A stretch of DNA of 64,000 nt from Siphonodentalium dalli (lineage: Eukaryota > Mollusca > Scaphopoda > Gadilida > Siphonodentaliidae), in NCBI GenBank assembly GCA_032622095.1, contig CP136063.1, positions 119,246,723 through 119,310,722 on the forward strand, given 5' to 3'. The notes below the pieces were generated by a model. The model worked only from the letters and a program-made list of their open reading frames with translations, was not told where the DNA came from and did no database searches. The position numbers and the translations under genes were made by a program. Positions 26,601 to 41,671 of this stretch are shown here, piece after piece. The first letter of the stretch is position 1, and every line of letters begins with the position of its first letter.

Positions 26601-29600
26601 CGTTGGCCTCCATCGACATACTACGGAAAGTGGGTAATTGTTTAGAAGTACTGAAAATTCCCCACCGAATGACACCAAACACGTGACGATTGGTTGATGG
26701 AAATTAAATTCATAGTGCATCTTCTGTAAACTTGAAAAAAATGAAGGGGCCACAATTTCCACATTTCTCAATCGATTTACAAAATTCTTTCACGAGTAGC
26801 ATTAGTACGTCGTATAGATACTTCATAACATTTTTGGTTCAAATCGGAGACAAAAAAAATATGACAATTTTTGCCCCCCTCCCTAATACGGACCAATGTT
26901 TTTGGATCTTGGTCAAAATTGCACCATTTCGTCTTCTTTCTATGGATAACACGCTCACATAAACCAAATACAATTCACGTGCGTTGTCTAGGAGGAGTTT
27001 TGTCCACAAGCACTTTCTCCTAAATCGATGTATGAATACAATTTTCAATGGTCTGTAACTTGGACATTTCTCAACCGATTTCCAAAATTCTTTCAGGAGA
27101 ATCATTAGTACGTCCTATAGATACACGACAGTAAAAGTAGTTGAAATCATCGAAAAAAAAAAAATCGAAAATTTTGCCCCCACCCAAACCCCAAAAATAT
27201 AAGTCCGTTCCTGTTCAAAACTTATTTTCATAGAAAGTTGCTAACAACTAACTGCATATGAGCCCTCGTATCTGGCTACCTTGAACGTTATAGGCGGACA
27301 CAGGATATGAAATAAATCGAATTTTGCGAATCATGGGCGACAACTCTGTAGGGAAAGCTCGGACATAAATTATAATGCATGGACCCAATAGGGCATACTG
27401 AGTTGTGCATACGGTCCAAATTTCAAGTTGCTTCTATTCATACTTTTCGAGATACTGCAACCCCCAGTTTTACACATAAAGGGAGATAACTCTGCAAAGC
27501 AAGTTAGGACAAAATCCTATATAGACCGATGCACTACAACTATCATTGGGCTATAAACATACCAAAATCCAGCGCTCTATCTCTCTTACTTCCTGAGATA
27601 TAAGGGTTATAAAATTGCTTAGTATAATAATAAATAATATTGGAAAAAAATAATAAATTGAATAACAATATACTTCCATATTAAAATATGGAAGTATAAT
27701 AAGGGAATCGCGCGGAATTGATTGGAATGTCGATTGTATGGTTCATTGACATTTCTGTGTTCAGTTGGAATGTTCTGGTATGACCCCCACCCATGCCTCG
27801 AAATTTGGTAATGCGGGTAGAAAAATCGCCATATCTTGGCCAATTTTCAAGATTTCGAGCTAATTTTTGCGTCATTGTGTTCGTATTTGATGTCCCTATA
27901 ATATTTAGTTGGGTTTTGGTAAGGTATTGTGGCGATATTCTACTATGTAGGCCAATATGTATGTTGTTCAGTGCATACTTTTTGAATATCGTTGGCCTCC
28001 ATCGACATACTACGGAAAGTGGGTAATTGTTTAGAAGTACTGAAAATTCCCCACCGAATGACACCAAACACGTGACGATTGGTTGATGGAAATTAAATTC
28101 ATAGTGCATCTTCTGTAAACTTGAAAAAAATGAAGGGGCCACAATTTCCACATTTCTCAATCGATTTACAAAATTCTTTCACGAGTAGCATTAGTACGTC
28201 GTATAGATACTTCATAACATTTTTGGTTCAAATCGGAGACAAAAAAAATATGACAATTTTTGCCCCCCTCCCTAATACGGACCAATGTTTTTGGATCTTG
28301 GTCAAAATTGCACCATTTCGTCTTCTTTCTATGGATAACACGCTCACATAAACCAAATACAATTCACGTGCGTTGTCTAGGAGGAGTTTTGTCCACAAGC
28401 ACTTTCTCCTAAATCGATGTATGAATACAATTTTCAATGGTCTGTAACTTGGACATTTCTCAACCGATTTCCAAAATTCTTTCAGGAGAATCATTAGTAC
28501 GTCCTATAGATACACGACAGTAAAAGTAGTTGAAATCATCGAAAAAAAAAAAATCGAAAATTTTGCCCCCACCCAAACCCCAAAAATATAAGTCCGTTCC
28601 TGTTCAAAACTTATTTTCATAGAAAGTTGCTAACAACTAACTGCATATGAGCCCTCGTATCTGGCTACCTTGAACGTTATAGGCGGACACAGGATATGAA
28701 ATAAATCGAATTTTGCGAATCATGGGCGACAACTCTGTAGGGAAAGCTCGGACATAAATTATAATGCATGGACCCAATAGGGCATACTGAGTTGTGCATA
28801 CGGTCCAAATTTCAAGTTGCTTCTATTCATACTTTTCGAGATACTGCAACCCCCAGTTTTACACATAAAGGGAGATAACTCTGCAAAGCAAGTTAGGACA
28901 AAATCCTATATAGACCGATGCACTACAACTATCATTGGGCTATAAACATACCAAAATCCAGCGCTCTATCTCTCTTACTTCCTGAGATATAAGGGTTATA
29001 AAATTGCTTAGTATAATAATAAATAATATTGGAAAAAAATAATAAATTGAATAACAATATACTTCCATATTAAAATATGGAAGTATAATAAGGGAATCGC
29101 GCGGAATTGATTGGAATGTCGATTGTATGGTTCATTGACATTTCTGTGTTCAGTTGGAATGTTCTGGTATGACCCCCACCCATGCCTCGAAATTTGGTAA
29201 TGCGGGTAGAAAAATCGCCATATCTTGGCCAATTTTCAAGATTTCGAGCTAATTTTTGCGTCATTGTGTTCGTATTTGATGTCCCTATAATATTTAGTTG
29301 GGTTTTGGTAAGGTATTGTGGCGATATTCTACTATGTAGGCCAATATGTATGTTGTTCAGTGCATACTTTTTGAATATCGTTGGCCTCCATCGACATACT
29401 ACGGAAAGTGGGTAATTGTTTAGAAGTACTGAAAATTCCCCACCGAATGACACCAAACACGTGACGATTGGTTGATGGAAATTAAATTCATAGTGCATCT
29501 TCTGTAAACTTGAAAAAAATGAAGGGGCCACAATTTCCACATTTCTCAATCGATTTACAAAATTCTTTCACGAGTAGCATTAGTACGTCGTATAGATACT

Positions 29601-31948
29601 TCATAACATTTTTGGTTCAAATCGGAGACAAAAAAAATATGACAATTTTTGCCCCCCTCCCTAATACGGACCAATGTTTTTGGATCTTGGTCAAAATTGC
29701 ACCATTTCGTCTTCTTTCTATGGATAACACGCTCACATAAACCAAATACAATTCACGTGCGTTGTCTAGGAGGAGTTTTGTCCACAAGCACTTTCTCCTA
29801 AATCGATGTATGAATACAATTTTCAATGGTCTGTAACTTGGACATTTCTCAACCGATTTCCAAAATTCTTTCAGGAGAATCATTAGTACGTCCTATAGAT
29901 ACACGACAGTAAAAGTAGTTGAAATCATCGAAAAAAAAAAAATCGAAAATTTTGCCCCCACCCAAACCCCAAAAATATAAGTCCGTTCCTGTTCAAAACT
30001 TATTTTCATAGAAAGTTGCTAACAACTAACTGCATATGAGCCCTCGTATCTGGCTACCTTGAACGTTATAGGCGGACACAGGATATGAAATAAATCGAAT
30101 TTTGCGAATCATGGGCGACAACTCTGTAGGGAAAGCTCGGACATAAATTATAATGCATGGACCCAATAGGGCATACTGAGTTGTGCATACGGTCCAAATT
30201 TCAAGTTGCTTCTATTCATACTTTTCGAGATACTGCAACCCCCAGTTTTACACATAAAGGGAGATAACTCTGCAAAGCAAGTTAGGACAAAATCCTATAT
30301 AGACCGATGCACTACAACTATCATTGGGCTATAAACATACCAAAATCCAGCGCTCTATCTCTCTTACTTCCTGAGATATAAGGGTTATAAAATTGCTTAG
30401 TATAATAATAAATAATATTGGAAAAAAATAATAAATTGAATAACAATATACTTCCATATTAAAATATGGAAGTATAATAAGGGAATCGCGCGGAATTGAT
30501 TGGAATGTCGATTGTATGGTTCATTGACATTTCTGTGTTCAGTTGGAATGTTCTGGTATGACCCCCACCCATGCCTCGAAATTTGGTAATGCGGGTAGAA
30601 AAATCGCCATATCTTGGCCAATTTTCAAGATTTCGAGCTAATTTTTGCGTCATTGTGTTCGTATTTGATGTCCCTATAATATTTAGTTGGGTTTTGGTAA
30701 GGTATTGTGGCGATATTCTACTATGTAGGCCAATATGTATGTTGTTCAGTGCATACTTTTTGAATATCGTTGGCCTCCATCGACATACTACGGAAAGTGG
30801 GTAATTGTTTAGAAGTACTGAAAATTCCCCACCGAATGACACCAAACACGTGACGATTGGTTGATGGAAATTAAATTCATAGTGCATCTTCTGTAAACTT
30901 GAAAAAAATGAAGGGGCCACAATTTCCACATTTCTCAATCGATTTACAAAATTCTTTCACGAGTAGCATTAGTACGTCGTATAGATACTTCATAACATTT
31001 TTGGTTCAAATCGGAGACAAAAAAAATATGACAATTTTTGCCCCCCTCCCTAATACGGACCAATGTTTTTGGATCTTGGTCAAAATTGCACCATTTCGTC
31101 TTCTTTCTATGGATAACACGCTCACATAAACCAAATACAATTCACGTGCGTTGTCTAGGAGGAGTTTTGTCCACAAGCACTTTCTCCTAAATCGATGTAT
31201 GAATACAATTTTCAATGGTCTGTAACTTGGACATTTCTCAACCGATTTCCAAAATTCTTTCAGGAGAATCATTAGTACGTCCTATAGATACACGACAGTA
31301 AAAGTAGTTGAAATCATCGAAAAAAAAAAAATCGAAAATTTTGCCCCCACCCAAACCCCAAAAATATAAGTCCGTTCCTGTTCAAAACTTATTTTCATAG
31401 AAAGTTGCTAACAACTAACTGCATATGAGCCCTCGTATCTGGCTACCTTGAACGTTATAGGCGGACACAGGATATGAAATAAATCGAATTTTGCGAATCA
31501 TGGGCGACAACTCTGTAGGGAAAGCTCGGACATAAATTATAATGCATGGACCCAATAGGGCATACTGAGTTGTGCATACGGTCCAAATTTCAAGTTGCTT
31601 CTATTCATACTTTTCGAGATACTGCAACCCCCAGTTTTACACATAAAGGGAGATAACTCTGCAAAGCAAGTTAGGACAAAATCCTATATAGACCGATGCA
31701 CTACAACTATCATTGGGCTATAAACATACCAAAATCCAGCGCTCTATCTCTCTTACTTCCTGAGATATAAGGGTTATAAAATTGCTTAGTATAATAATAA
31801 ATAATATTGGAAAAAAATAATAAATTGAATAACAATATACTTCCATATTAAAATATGGAAGTATAATAAGGGAATCGCGCGGAATTGATTGGAATGTCGA
31901 TTGTATGGTTCATTGACATTTCTGTGTTCAGTTGGAATGTTCTGGTAT
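23615..31948. repeat. Monomers M18-M23, consensus type
   Basis: Six consecutive 1389-bp units with no visible deviation from consensus, equalling the opening run M1-M6 in length. Confidence 0.92.
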
Positions 31949-34726
31949 GACCCCCACCCATGCCTCGAAATTTGGTAATGCGGGTAGAAAAATCGCCATA
32001 TCTTGGCCAATTTTCAAGATTTCGAGCTAATTTTTGCGTCATTGTGTTCGTATTTGATGTCCCTATAATATTTAGTTGGGTTTTGGTAAGGTATTGTGGC
32101 GATATTCTACTATGTAGGCCAATATGTATGTTGTTCAGTGCATACTTTTTGAATATCGTTGGCCTCCATCGACATACTACGGAAAGTGGGTAATTGTTTA
32201 GAAGTACTGAAAATTCCCCACCGAATGACACCAAACACGTGACGATTGGTTGATGGAAATTAAATTCATAGTGCATCTTCTGTAAACTTGAAAAAAATGA
32301 AGGGGCCACAATTTCCACATTTCTCAATCGATTTACAAAATTCTTTCACGAGTAGCATTAGTACGTCGTATAGATACTTCATAACATTTTTGGTTCAAAT
32401 CGGAGACAAACAAAATATGACAATTTTTGCCCCCCTCCCTAATACGGACCAATGTTTTTGGATCTTGGTCAAAATTGCACCATTTCGTCTTCTTTCTATG
32501 GATAACACGCTCACATAAACCAAATACAATTCACGTGCGTTGTCTAGGAGGAGTTTTGTCCACAAGCACTTTCTCCTAAATCGATGTATGAATACAATTT
32601 TCAATGGTCTGTAACTTGGACATTTCTCAACCGATTTCCAAAATTCTTTCAGGAGAATCATTAGTACGTCCTATAGATACACGACAGTAAAAGTAGTTGA
32701 AATCATCGAAAAAAAAAAAATCGAAAATTTTGCCCCCACCCAAACCCCAAAAATATAAGTCCGTTCCTGTTCAAAACTTATTTTCATAGAAAGTTGCTAA
32801 CAACTAACTGCATATGAGCCCTCGTATCTGGCTACCTTGAACGTTATAGGCGGACACAGGATATGAAATAAATCGAATTTTGCGAATCATGGGCGACAAC
32901 TCTGTAGGGAAAGCTCGGACATAAATTATAATGCATGGACCCAATAGGGCATACTGAGTTGTGCATACGGTCCAAATTTCAAGTTGCTTCTATTCATACT
33001 TTTCGAGATACTGCAACCCCCAGTTTTACACATAAAGGGAGATAACTCTGCAAAGCAAGTTAGGACAAAATCCTATATAGACCGATGCACTACAACTATC
33101 ATTGGGCTATAAACATACCAAAATCCAGCGCTCTATCTCTCTTACTTCCTGAGATATAAGGGTTATAAAATTGCTTAGTATAATAATAAATAATATTGGA
33201 AAAAAATAATAAATTGAATAACAATATACTTCCATATTAAAATATGGAAGTATAATAAGGGAATCGCGCGGAATTGATTGGAATGTCGATTGTATGGTTC
33301 ATTGACATTTCTGTGTTCAGTTGGAATGTTCTGGTATGACCCCCACCCATGCCTCGAAATTTGGTAATGCGGGTAGAAAAATCGCCATATCTTGGCCAAT
33401 TTTCAAGATTTCGAGCTAATTTTTGCGTCATTGTGTTCGTATTTGATGTCCCTATAATATTTAGTTGGGTTTTGGTAAGGTATTGTGGCGATATTCTACT
33501 ATGTAGGCCAATATGTATGTTGTTCAGTGCATACTTTTTGAATATCGTTGGCCTCCATCGACATACTACGGAAAGTGGGTAATTGTTTAGAAGTACTGAA
33601 AATTCCCCACCGAATGACACCAAACACGTGACGATTGGTTGATGGAAATTAAATTCATAGTGCATCTTCTGTAAACTTGAAAAAAATGAAGGGGCCACAA
33701 TTTCCACATTTCTCAATCGATTTACAAAATTCTTTCACGAGTAGCATTAGTACGTCGTATAGATACTTCATAACATTTTTGGTTCAAATCGGAGACAAAC
33801 AAAATATGACAATTTTTGCCCCCCTCCCTAATACGGACCAATGTTTTTGGATCTTGGTCAAAATTGCACCATTTCGTCTTCTTTCTATGGATAACACGCT
33901 CACATAAACCAAATACAATTCACGTGCGTTGTCTAGGAGGAGTTTTGTCCACAAGCACTTTCTCCTAAATCGATGTATGAATACAATTTTCAATGGTCTG
34001 TAACTTGGACATTTCTCAACCGATTTCCAAAATTCTTTCAGGAGAATCATTAGTACGTCCTATAGATACACGACAGTAAAAGTAGTTGAAATCATCGAAA
34101 AAAAAAAAATCGAAAATTTTGCCCCCACCCAAACCCCAAAAATATAAGTCCGTTCCTGTTCAAAACTTATTTTCATAGAAAGTTGCTAACAACTAACTGC
34201 ATATGAGCCCTCGTATCTGGCTACCTTGAACGTTATAGGCGGACACAGGATATGAAATAAATCGAATTTTGCGAATCATGGGCGACAACTCTGTAGGGAA
34301 AGCTCGGACATAAATTATAATGCATGGACCCAATAGGGCATACTGAGTTGTGCATACGGTCCAAATTTCAAGTTGCTTCTATTCATACTTTTCGAGATAC
34401 TGCAACCCCCAGTTTTACACATAAAGGGAGATAACTCTGCAAAGCAAGTTAGGACAAAATCCTATATAGACCGATGCACTACAACTATCATTGGGCTATA
34501 AACATACCAAAATCCAGCGCTCTATCTCTCTTACTTCCTGAGATATAAGGGTTATAAAATTGCTTAGTATAATAATAAATAATATTGGAAAAAAATAATA
34601 AATTGAATAACAATATACTTCCATATTAAAATATGGAAGTATAATAAGGGAATCGCGCGGAATTGATTGGAATGTCGATTGTATGGTTCATTGACATTTC
34701 TGTGTTCAGTTGGAATGTTCTGGTAT
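31949..34726. repeat. Monomers M24-M25, 463C haplotype
   Basis: Two adjacent units carry 463C (32411 and 33800). They are followed by M26, which has 1125A but not 142A, so this is an imperfect copy of the order seen at M7-M10. Confidence 0.95.
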
Positions 34727-36115
34727 GACCCCCACCCATGCCTCGAAATTTGGTAATGCGGGTAGAAAAATCGCCATATCTTGGCCAATTTTCAAGATTT
34801 CGAGCTAATTTTTGCGTCATTGTGTTCGTATTTGATGTCCCTATAATATTTAGTTGGGTTTTGGTAAGGTATTGTGGCGATATTCTACTATGTAGGCCAA
34901 TATGTATGTTGTTCAGTGCATACTTTTTGAATATCGTTGGCCTCCATCGACATACTACGGAAAGTGGGTAATTGTTTAGAAGTACTGAAAATTCCCCACC
35001 GAATGACACCAAACACGTGACGATTGGTTGATGGAAATTAAATTCATAGTGCATCTTCTGTAAACTTGAAAAAAATGAAGGGGCCACAATTTCCACATTT
35101 CTCAATCGATTTACAAAATTCTTTCACGAGTAGCATTAGTACGTCGTACAGATACTTCATAACATTTTTGGTTCAAATCGGAGACAAAAAAAATATGACA
35201 ATTTTTGCCCCCCTCCCTAATACGGACCAATGTTTTTGGATCTTGGTCAAAATTGCACCATTTCGTCTTCTTTCTATGGATAACACGCTCACATAAACCA
35301 AATACAATTCACGTGCGTTGTCTAGGAGGAGTTTTGTCCACAAGCACTTTCTCCTAAATCGATGTATGAATACAATTTTCAATGGTCTGTAACTTGGACA
35401 TTTCTCAACCGATTTCCAAAATTCTTTCAGGAGAATCATTAGTACGTCCTATAGATACACGACAGTAAAAGTAGTTGAAATCATCGAAAAAAAAAAAATC
35501 GAAAATTTTGCCCCCACCCAAACCCCAAAAATATAAGTCCGTTCCTGTTCAAAACTTATTTTCATAGAAAGTTGCTAACAACTAACTGCATATGAGCCCT
35601 CGTATCTGGCTACCTTGAACGTTATAGGCGGACACAGGATATGAAATAAATCGAATTTTGCGAATCATGGGCGACAACTCTGTAGGGAAAGCTCGGACAT
35701 AAATTATAATGCATGGACCCAATAGGGCATACTGAGTTGTGCATACGGTCCAAATTTCAAGTTGCTTCTATTCATACTTTTCGAGATACTGCAACCCCCA
35801 GTTTTACACATAAAGGGAGATAACTCTGCAAAGCAAGTTAGGACAAAATCATATATAGACCGATGCACTACAACTATCATTGGGCTATAAACATACCAAA
35901 ATCCAGCGCTCTATCTCTCTTACTTCCTGAGATATAAGGGTTATAAAATTGCTTAGTATAATAATAAATAATATTGGAAAAAAATAATAAATTGAATAAC
36001 AATATACTTCCATATTAAAATATGGAAGTATAATAAGGGAATCGCGCGGAATTGATTGGAATGTCGATTGTATGGTTCATTGACATTTCTGTGTTCAGTT
36101 GGAATGTTCTGGTAT
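34727..36115. repeat. Monomer M26, 423C + 1125A
   Basis: This unit carries a unique T423C (35149) and the shared C1125A (35851). It is the only 1125A unit that keeps the consensus G at 142, which suggests the left part of the unit was replaced by consensus sequence. Confidence 0.94.
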
Positions 36116-39100
36116 GACCCCCACCCATGCCTCGAAATTTGGTAATGCGGGTAGAAAAATCGCCATATCTTGGCCAATTTTCAAGATTTCGAGCTAATTT
36201 TTGCGTCATTGTGTTCGTATTTGATGTCCCTATAATATTTAGTTGGGTTTTGGTAAGGTATTGTGGCGATATTCTACTATGTAGGCCAATATGTATGTTG
36301 TTCAGTGCATACTTTTTGAATATCGTTGGCCTCCATCGACATACTACGGAAAGTGGGTAATTGTTTAGAAGTACTGAAAATTCCCCACCGAATGACACCA
36401 AACACGTGACGATTGGTTGATGGAAATTAAATTCATAGTGCATCTTCTGTAAACTTGAAAAAAATGAAGGGGCCACAATTTCCACATTTCTCAATCGATT
36501 TACAAAATTCTTTCACGAGTAGCATTAGTACGTCGTATAGATACTTCATAACATTTTTGGTTCAAATCGGAGACAAAAAAAATATGACAATTTTTGCCCC
36601 CCTCCCTAATACGGACCAATGTTTTTGGATCTTGGTCAAAATTGCACCATTTCGTCTTCTTTCTATGGATAACACGCTCACATAAACCAAATACAATTCA
36701 CGTGCGTTGTCTAGGAGGAGTTTTGTCCACAAGCACTTTCTCCTAAATCGATGTATGAATACAATTTTCAATGGTCTGTAACTTGGACATTTCTCAACCG
36801 ATTTCCAAAATTCTTTCAGGAGAATCATTAGTACGTCCTATAGATACACGACAGTAAAAGTAGTTGAAATCATCGAAAAAAAAAAAATCGAAAATTTTGC
36901 CCCCACCCAAACCCCAAAAATATAAGTCCGTTCCTGTTCAAAACTTATTTTCATAGAAAGTTGCTAACAACTAACTGCATATGAGCCCTCGTATCTGGCT
37001 ACCTTGAACGTTATAGGCGGACACAGGATATGAAATAAATCGAATTTTGCGAATCATGGGCGACAACTCTGTAGGGAAAGCTCGGACATAAATTATAATG
37101 CATGGACCCAATAGGGCATACTGAGTTGTGCATACGGTCCAAATTTCAAGTTGCTTCTATTCATACTTTTCGAGATACTGCAACCCCCAGTTTTACACAT
37201 AAAGGGAGATAACTCTGCAAAGCAAGTTAGGACAAAATCCTATATAGACCGATGCACTACAACTATCATTGGGCTATAAACATACCAAAATCCAGCGCTC
37301 TATCTCTCTTACTTCCTGAGATATAAGGGTTATAAAATTGCTTAGTATAATAATAAATAATATTGGAAAAAAATAATAAATTGAATAACAATATACTTCC
37401 ATATTAAAATATGGAAGTATAATAAGGGAATCGCGCGGAATTGATTGGAATGTCGATTGTATGGTTCATTGACATTTCTGTGTTCAGTTGGAATGTTCTG
37501 GTATGACCCCCACCCATGCCTCGAAATTTGGTAATGCGGGTAGAAAAATCGCCATATCTTGGCCAATTTTCAAGATTTCGAGCTAATTTTTGCGTCATTG
37601 TGTTCGTATTTGATGTCCCTATAATATTTAGTTGGGTTTTGGTAAGGTATTGTGGCGATATTCTACTATGTAGGCCAATATGTATGTTGTTCAGTGCATA
37701 CTTTTTGAATATCGTTGGCCTCCATCGACATACTACGGAAAGTGGGTAATTGTTTAGAAGTACTGAAAATTCCCCACCGAATGACACCAAACACGTGACG
37801 ATTGGTTGATGGAAATTAAATTCATAGTGCATCTTCTGTAAACTTGAAAAAAATGAAGGGGCCACAATTTCCACATTTCTCAATCGATTTACAAAATTCT
37901 TTCACGAGTAGCATTAGTACGTCGTATAGATACTTCATAACATTTTTGGTTCAAATCGGAGACAAAAAAAATATGACAATTTTTGCCCCCCTCCCTAATA
38001 CGGACCAATGTTTTTGGATCTTGGTCAAAATTGCACCATTTCGTCTTCTTTCTATGGATAACACGCTCACATAAACCAAATACAATTCACGTGCGTTGTC
38101 TAGGAGGAGTTTTGTCCACAAGCACTTTCTCCTAAATCGATGTATGAATACAATTTTCAATGGTCTGTAACTTGGACATTTCTCAACCGATTTCCAAAAT
38201 TCTTTCAGGAGAATCATTAGTACGTCCTATAGATACACGACAGTAAAAGTAGTTGAAATCATCGAAAAAAAAAAAATCGAAAATTTTGCCCCCACCCAAA
38301 CCCCAAAAATATAAGTCCGTTCCTGTTCAAAACTTATTTTCATAGAAAGTTGCTAACAACTAACTGCATATGAGCCCTCGTATCTGGCTACCTTGAACGT
38401 TATAGGCGGACACAGGATATGAAATAAATCGAATTTTGCGAATCATGGGCGACAACTCTGTAGGGAAAGCTCGGACATAAATTATAATGCATGGACCCAA
38501 TAGGGCATACTGAGTTGTGCATACGGTCCAAATTTCAAGTTGCTTCTATTCATACTTTTCGAGATACTGCAACCCCCAGTTTTACACATAAAGGGAGATA
38601 ACTCTGCAAAGCAAGTTAGGACAAAATCCTATATAGACCGATGCACTACAACTATCATTGGGCTATAAACATACCAAAATCCAGCGCTCTATCTCTCTTA
38701 CTTCCTGAGATATAAGGGTTATAAAATTGCTTAGTATAATAATAAATAATATTGGAAAAAAATAATAAATTGAATAACAATATACTTCCATATTAAAATA
38801 TGGAAGTATAATAAGGGAATCGCGCGGAATTGATTGGAATGTCGATTGTATGGTTCATTGACATTTCTGTGTTCAGTTGGAATGTTCTGGTATGACCCCC
38901 ACCCATGCCTCGAAATTTGGTAATGCGGGTAGAAAAATCGCCATATCTTGGCCAATTTTCAAGATTTCGAGCTAATTTTTGCGTCATTGTGTTCGTATTT
39001 GATGTCCCTATAATATTTAGTTGGGTTTTGGTAAGGTATTGTGGCGATATTCTACTATGTAGGCCAATATGTATGTTGTTCAGTGCATACTTTTTGAATA

Positions 39101-40282
39101 TCGTTGGCCTCCATCGACATACTACGGAAAGTGGGTAATTGTTTAGAAGTACTGAAAATTCCCCACCGAATGACACCAAACACGTGACGATTGGTTGATG
39201 GAAATTAAATTCATAGTGCATCTTCTGTAAACTTGAAAAAAATGAAGGGGCCACAATTTCCACATTTCTCAATCGATTTACAAAATTCTTTCACGAGTAG
39301 CATTAGTACGTCGTATAGATACTTCATAACATTTTTGGTTCAAATCGGAGACAAAAAAAATATGACAATTTTTGCCCCCCTCCCTAATACGGACCAATGT
39401 TTTTGGATCTTGGTCAAAATTGCACCATTTCGTCTTCTTTCTATGGATAACACGCTCACATAAACCAAATACAATTCACGTGCGTTGTCTAGGAGGAGTT
39501 TTGTCCACAAGCACTTTCTCCTAAATCGATGTATGAATACAATTTTCAATGGTCTGTAACTTGGACATTTCTCAACCGATTTCCAAAATTCTTTCAGGAG
39601 AATCATTAGTACGTCCTATAGATACACGACAGTAAAAGTAGTTGAAATCATCGAAAAAAAAAAAATCGAAAATTTTGCCCCCACCCAAACCCCAAAAATA
39701 TAAGTCCGTTCCTGTTCAAAACTTATTTTCATAGAAAGTTGCTAACAACTAACTGCATATGAGCCCTCGTATCTGGCTACCTTGAACGTTATAGGCGGAC
39801 ACAGGATATGAAATAAATCGAATTTTGCGAATCATGGGCGACAACTCTGTAGGGAAAGCTCGGACATAAATTATAATGCATGGACCCAATAGGGCATACT
39901 GAGTTGTGCATACGGTCCAAATTTCAAGTTGCTTCTATTCATACTTTTCGAGATACTGCAACCCCCAGTTTTACACATAAAGGGAGATAACTCTGCAAAG
40001 CAAGTTAGGACAAAATCCTATATAGACCGATGCACTACAACTATCATTGGGCTATAAACATACCAAAATCCAGCGCTCTATCTCTCTTACTTCCTGAGAT
40101 ATAAGGGTTATAAAATTGCTTAGTATAATAATAAATAATATTGGAAAAAAATAATAAATTGAATAACAATATACTTCCATATTAAAATATGGAAGTATAA
40201 TAAGGGAATCGCGCGGAATTGATTGGAATGTCGATTGTATGGTTCATTGACATTTCTGTGTTCAGTTGGAATGTTCTGGTAT
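36116..40282. repeat. Monomers M27-M29, consensus type
   Basis: Three consecutive units with no visible deviation from consensus. Confidence 0.92.
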
Positions 40283-41671
40283 GACCCCCACCCATGCCTC
40301 GAAATTTGGTAATGCGGGTAGAAAAATCGCCATATCTTGGCCAATTTTCAAGATTTCGAGCTAATTTTTGCGTCATTGTGTTCGTATTTGATGTCCCTAT
40401 AATATTTAGTTGGGTTTTGGTAAAGTATTGTGGCGATATTCTACTATGTAGGCCAATATGTATGTTGTTCAGTGCATACTTTTTGAATATCGTTGGCCTC
40501 CATCGACATACTACGGAAAGTGGGTAATTGTTTAGAAGTACTGAAAATTCCCCACCGAATGACACCAAACACGTGACGATTGGTTGATGGAAATTAAATT
40601 CATAGTGCATCTTCTGTAAACTTGAAAAAAATGAAGGGGCCACAATTTCCACATTTCTCAATCGATTTACAAAATTCTTTCACGAGTAGCATTAGTACGT
40701 CGTATAGATACTTCATAACATTTTTGGTTCAAATCGGAGACAAAAAAAATATGACAATTTTTGCCCCCCTCCCTAATACGGACCAATGTTTTTGGATCTT
40801 GGTCAAAATTGCACCATTTCGTCTTCTTTCTATGGATAACACGCTCACATAAACCAAATACAATTCACGTGCGTTGTCTAGGAGGAGTTTTGTCCACAAG
40901 CACTTTCTCCTAAATCGATGTATGAATACAATTTTCAATGGTCTGTAACTTGGACATTTCTCAACCGATTTCCAAAATTCTTTCAGGAGAATCATTAGTA
41001 CGTCCTATAGATACACGACAGTAAAAGTAGTTGAAATCATCGAAAAAAAAAAAATCGAAAATTTTGCCCCCACCCAAACCCCAAAAATATAAGTCCGTTC
41101 CTGTTCAAAACTTATTTTCATAGAAAGTTGCTAACAACTAACTGCATATGAGCCCTCGTATCTGGCTACCTTGAACGTTATAGGCGGACACAGGATATGA
41201 AATAAATCGAATTTTGCGAATCATGGGCGACAACTCTGTAGGGAAAGCTCGGACATAAATTATAATGCATGGACCCAATAGGGCATACTGAGTTGTGCAT
41301 ACGGTCCAAATTTCAAGTTGCTTCTATTCATACTTTTCGAGATACTGCAACCCCCAGTTTTACACATAAAGGGAGATAACTCTGCAAAGCAAGTTAGGAC
41401 AAAATCATATATAGACCGATGCACTACAACTATCATTGGGCTATAAACATACCAAAATCCAGCGCTCTATCTCTCTTACTTCCTGAGATATAAGGGTTAT
41501 AAAATTGCTTAGTATAATAATAAATAATATTGGAAAAAAATAATAAATTGAATAACAATATACTTCCATATTAAAATATGGAAGTATAATAAGGGAATCG
41601 CGCGGAATTGATTGGAATGTCGATTGTATGGTTCATTGACATTTCTGTGTTCAGTTGGAATGTTCTGGTAT
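40283..41671. repeat. Monomer M30, 142A + 1125A haplotype
   Basis: This unit carries G142A (40424) and C1125A (41407). Unlike M10, M39 and M45 it is preceded by a consensus unit and not a 463C unit, so the two-unit linkage is broken here. Confidence 0.95.
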
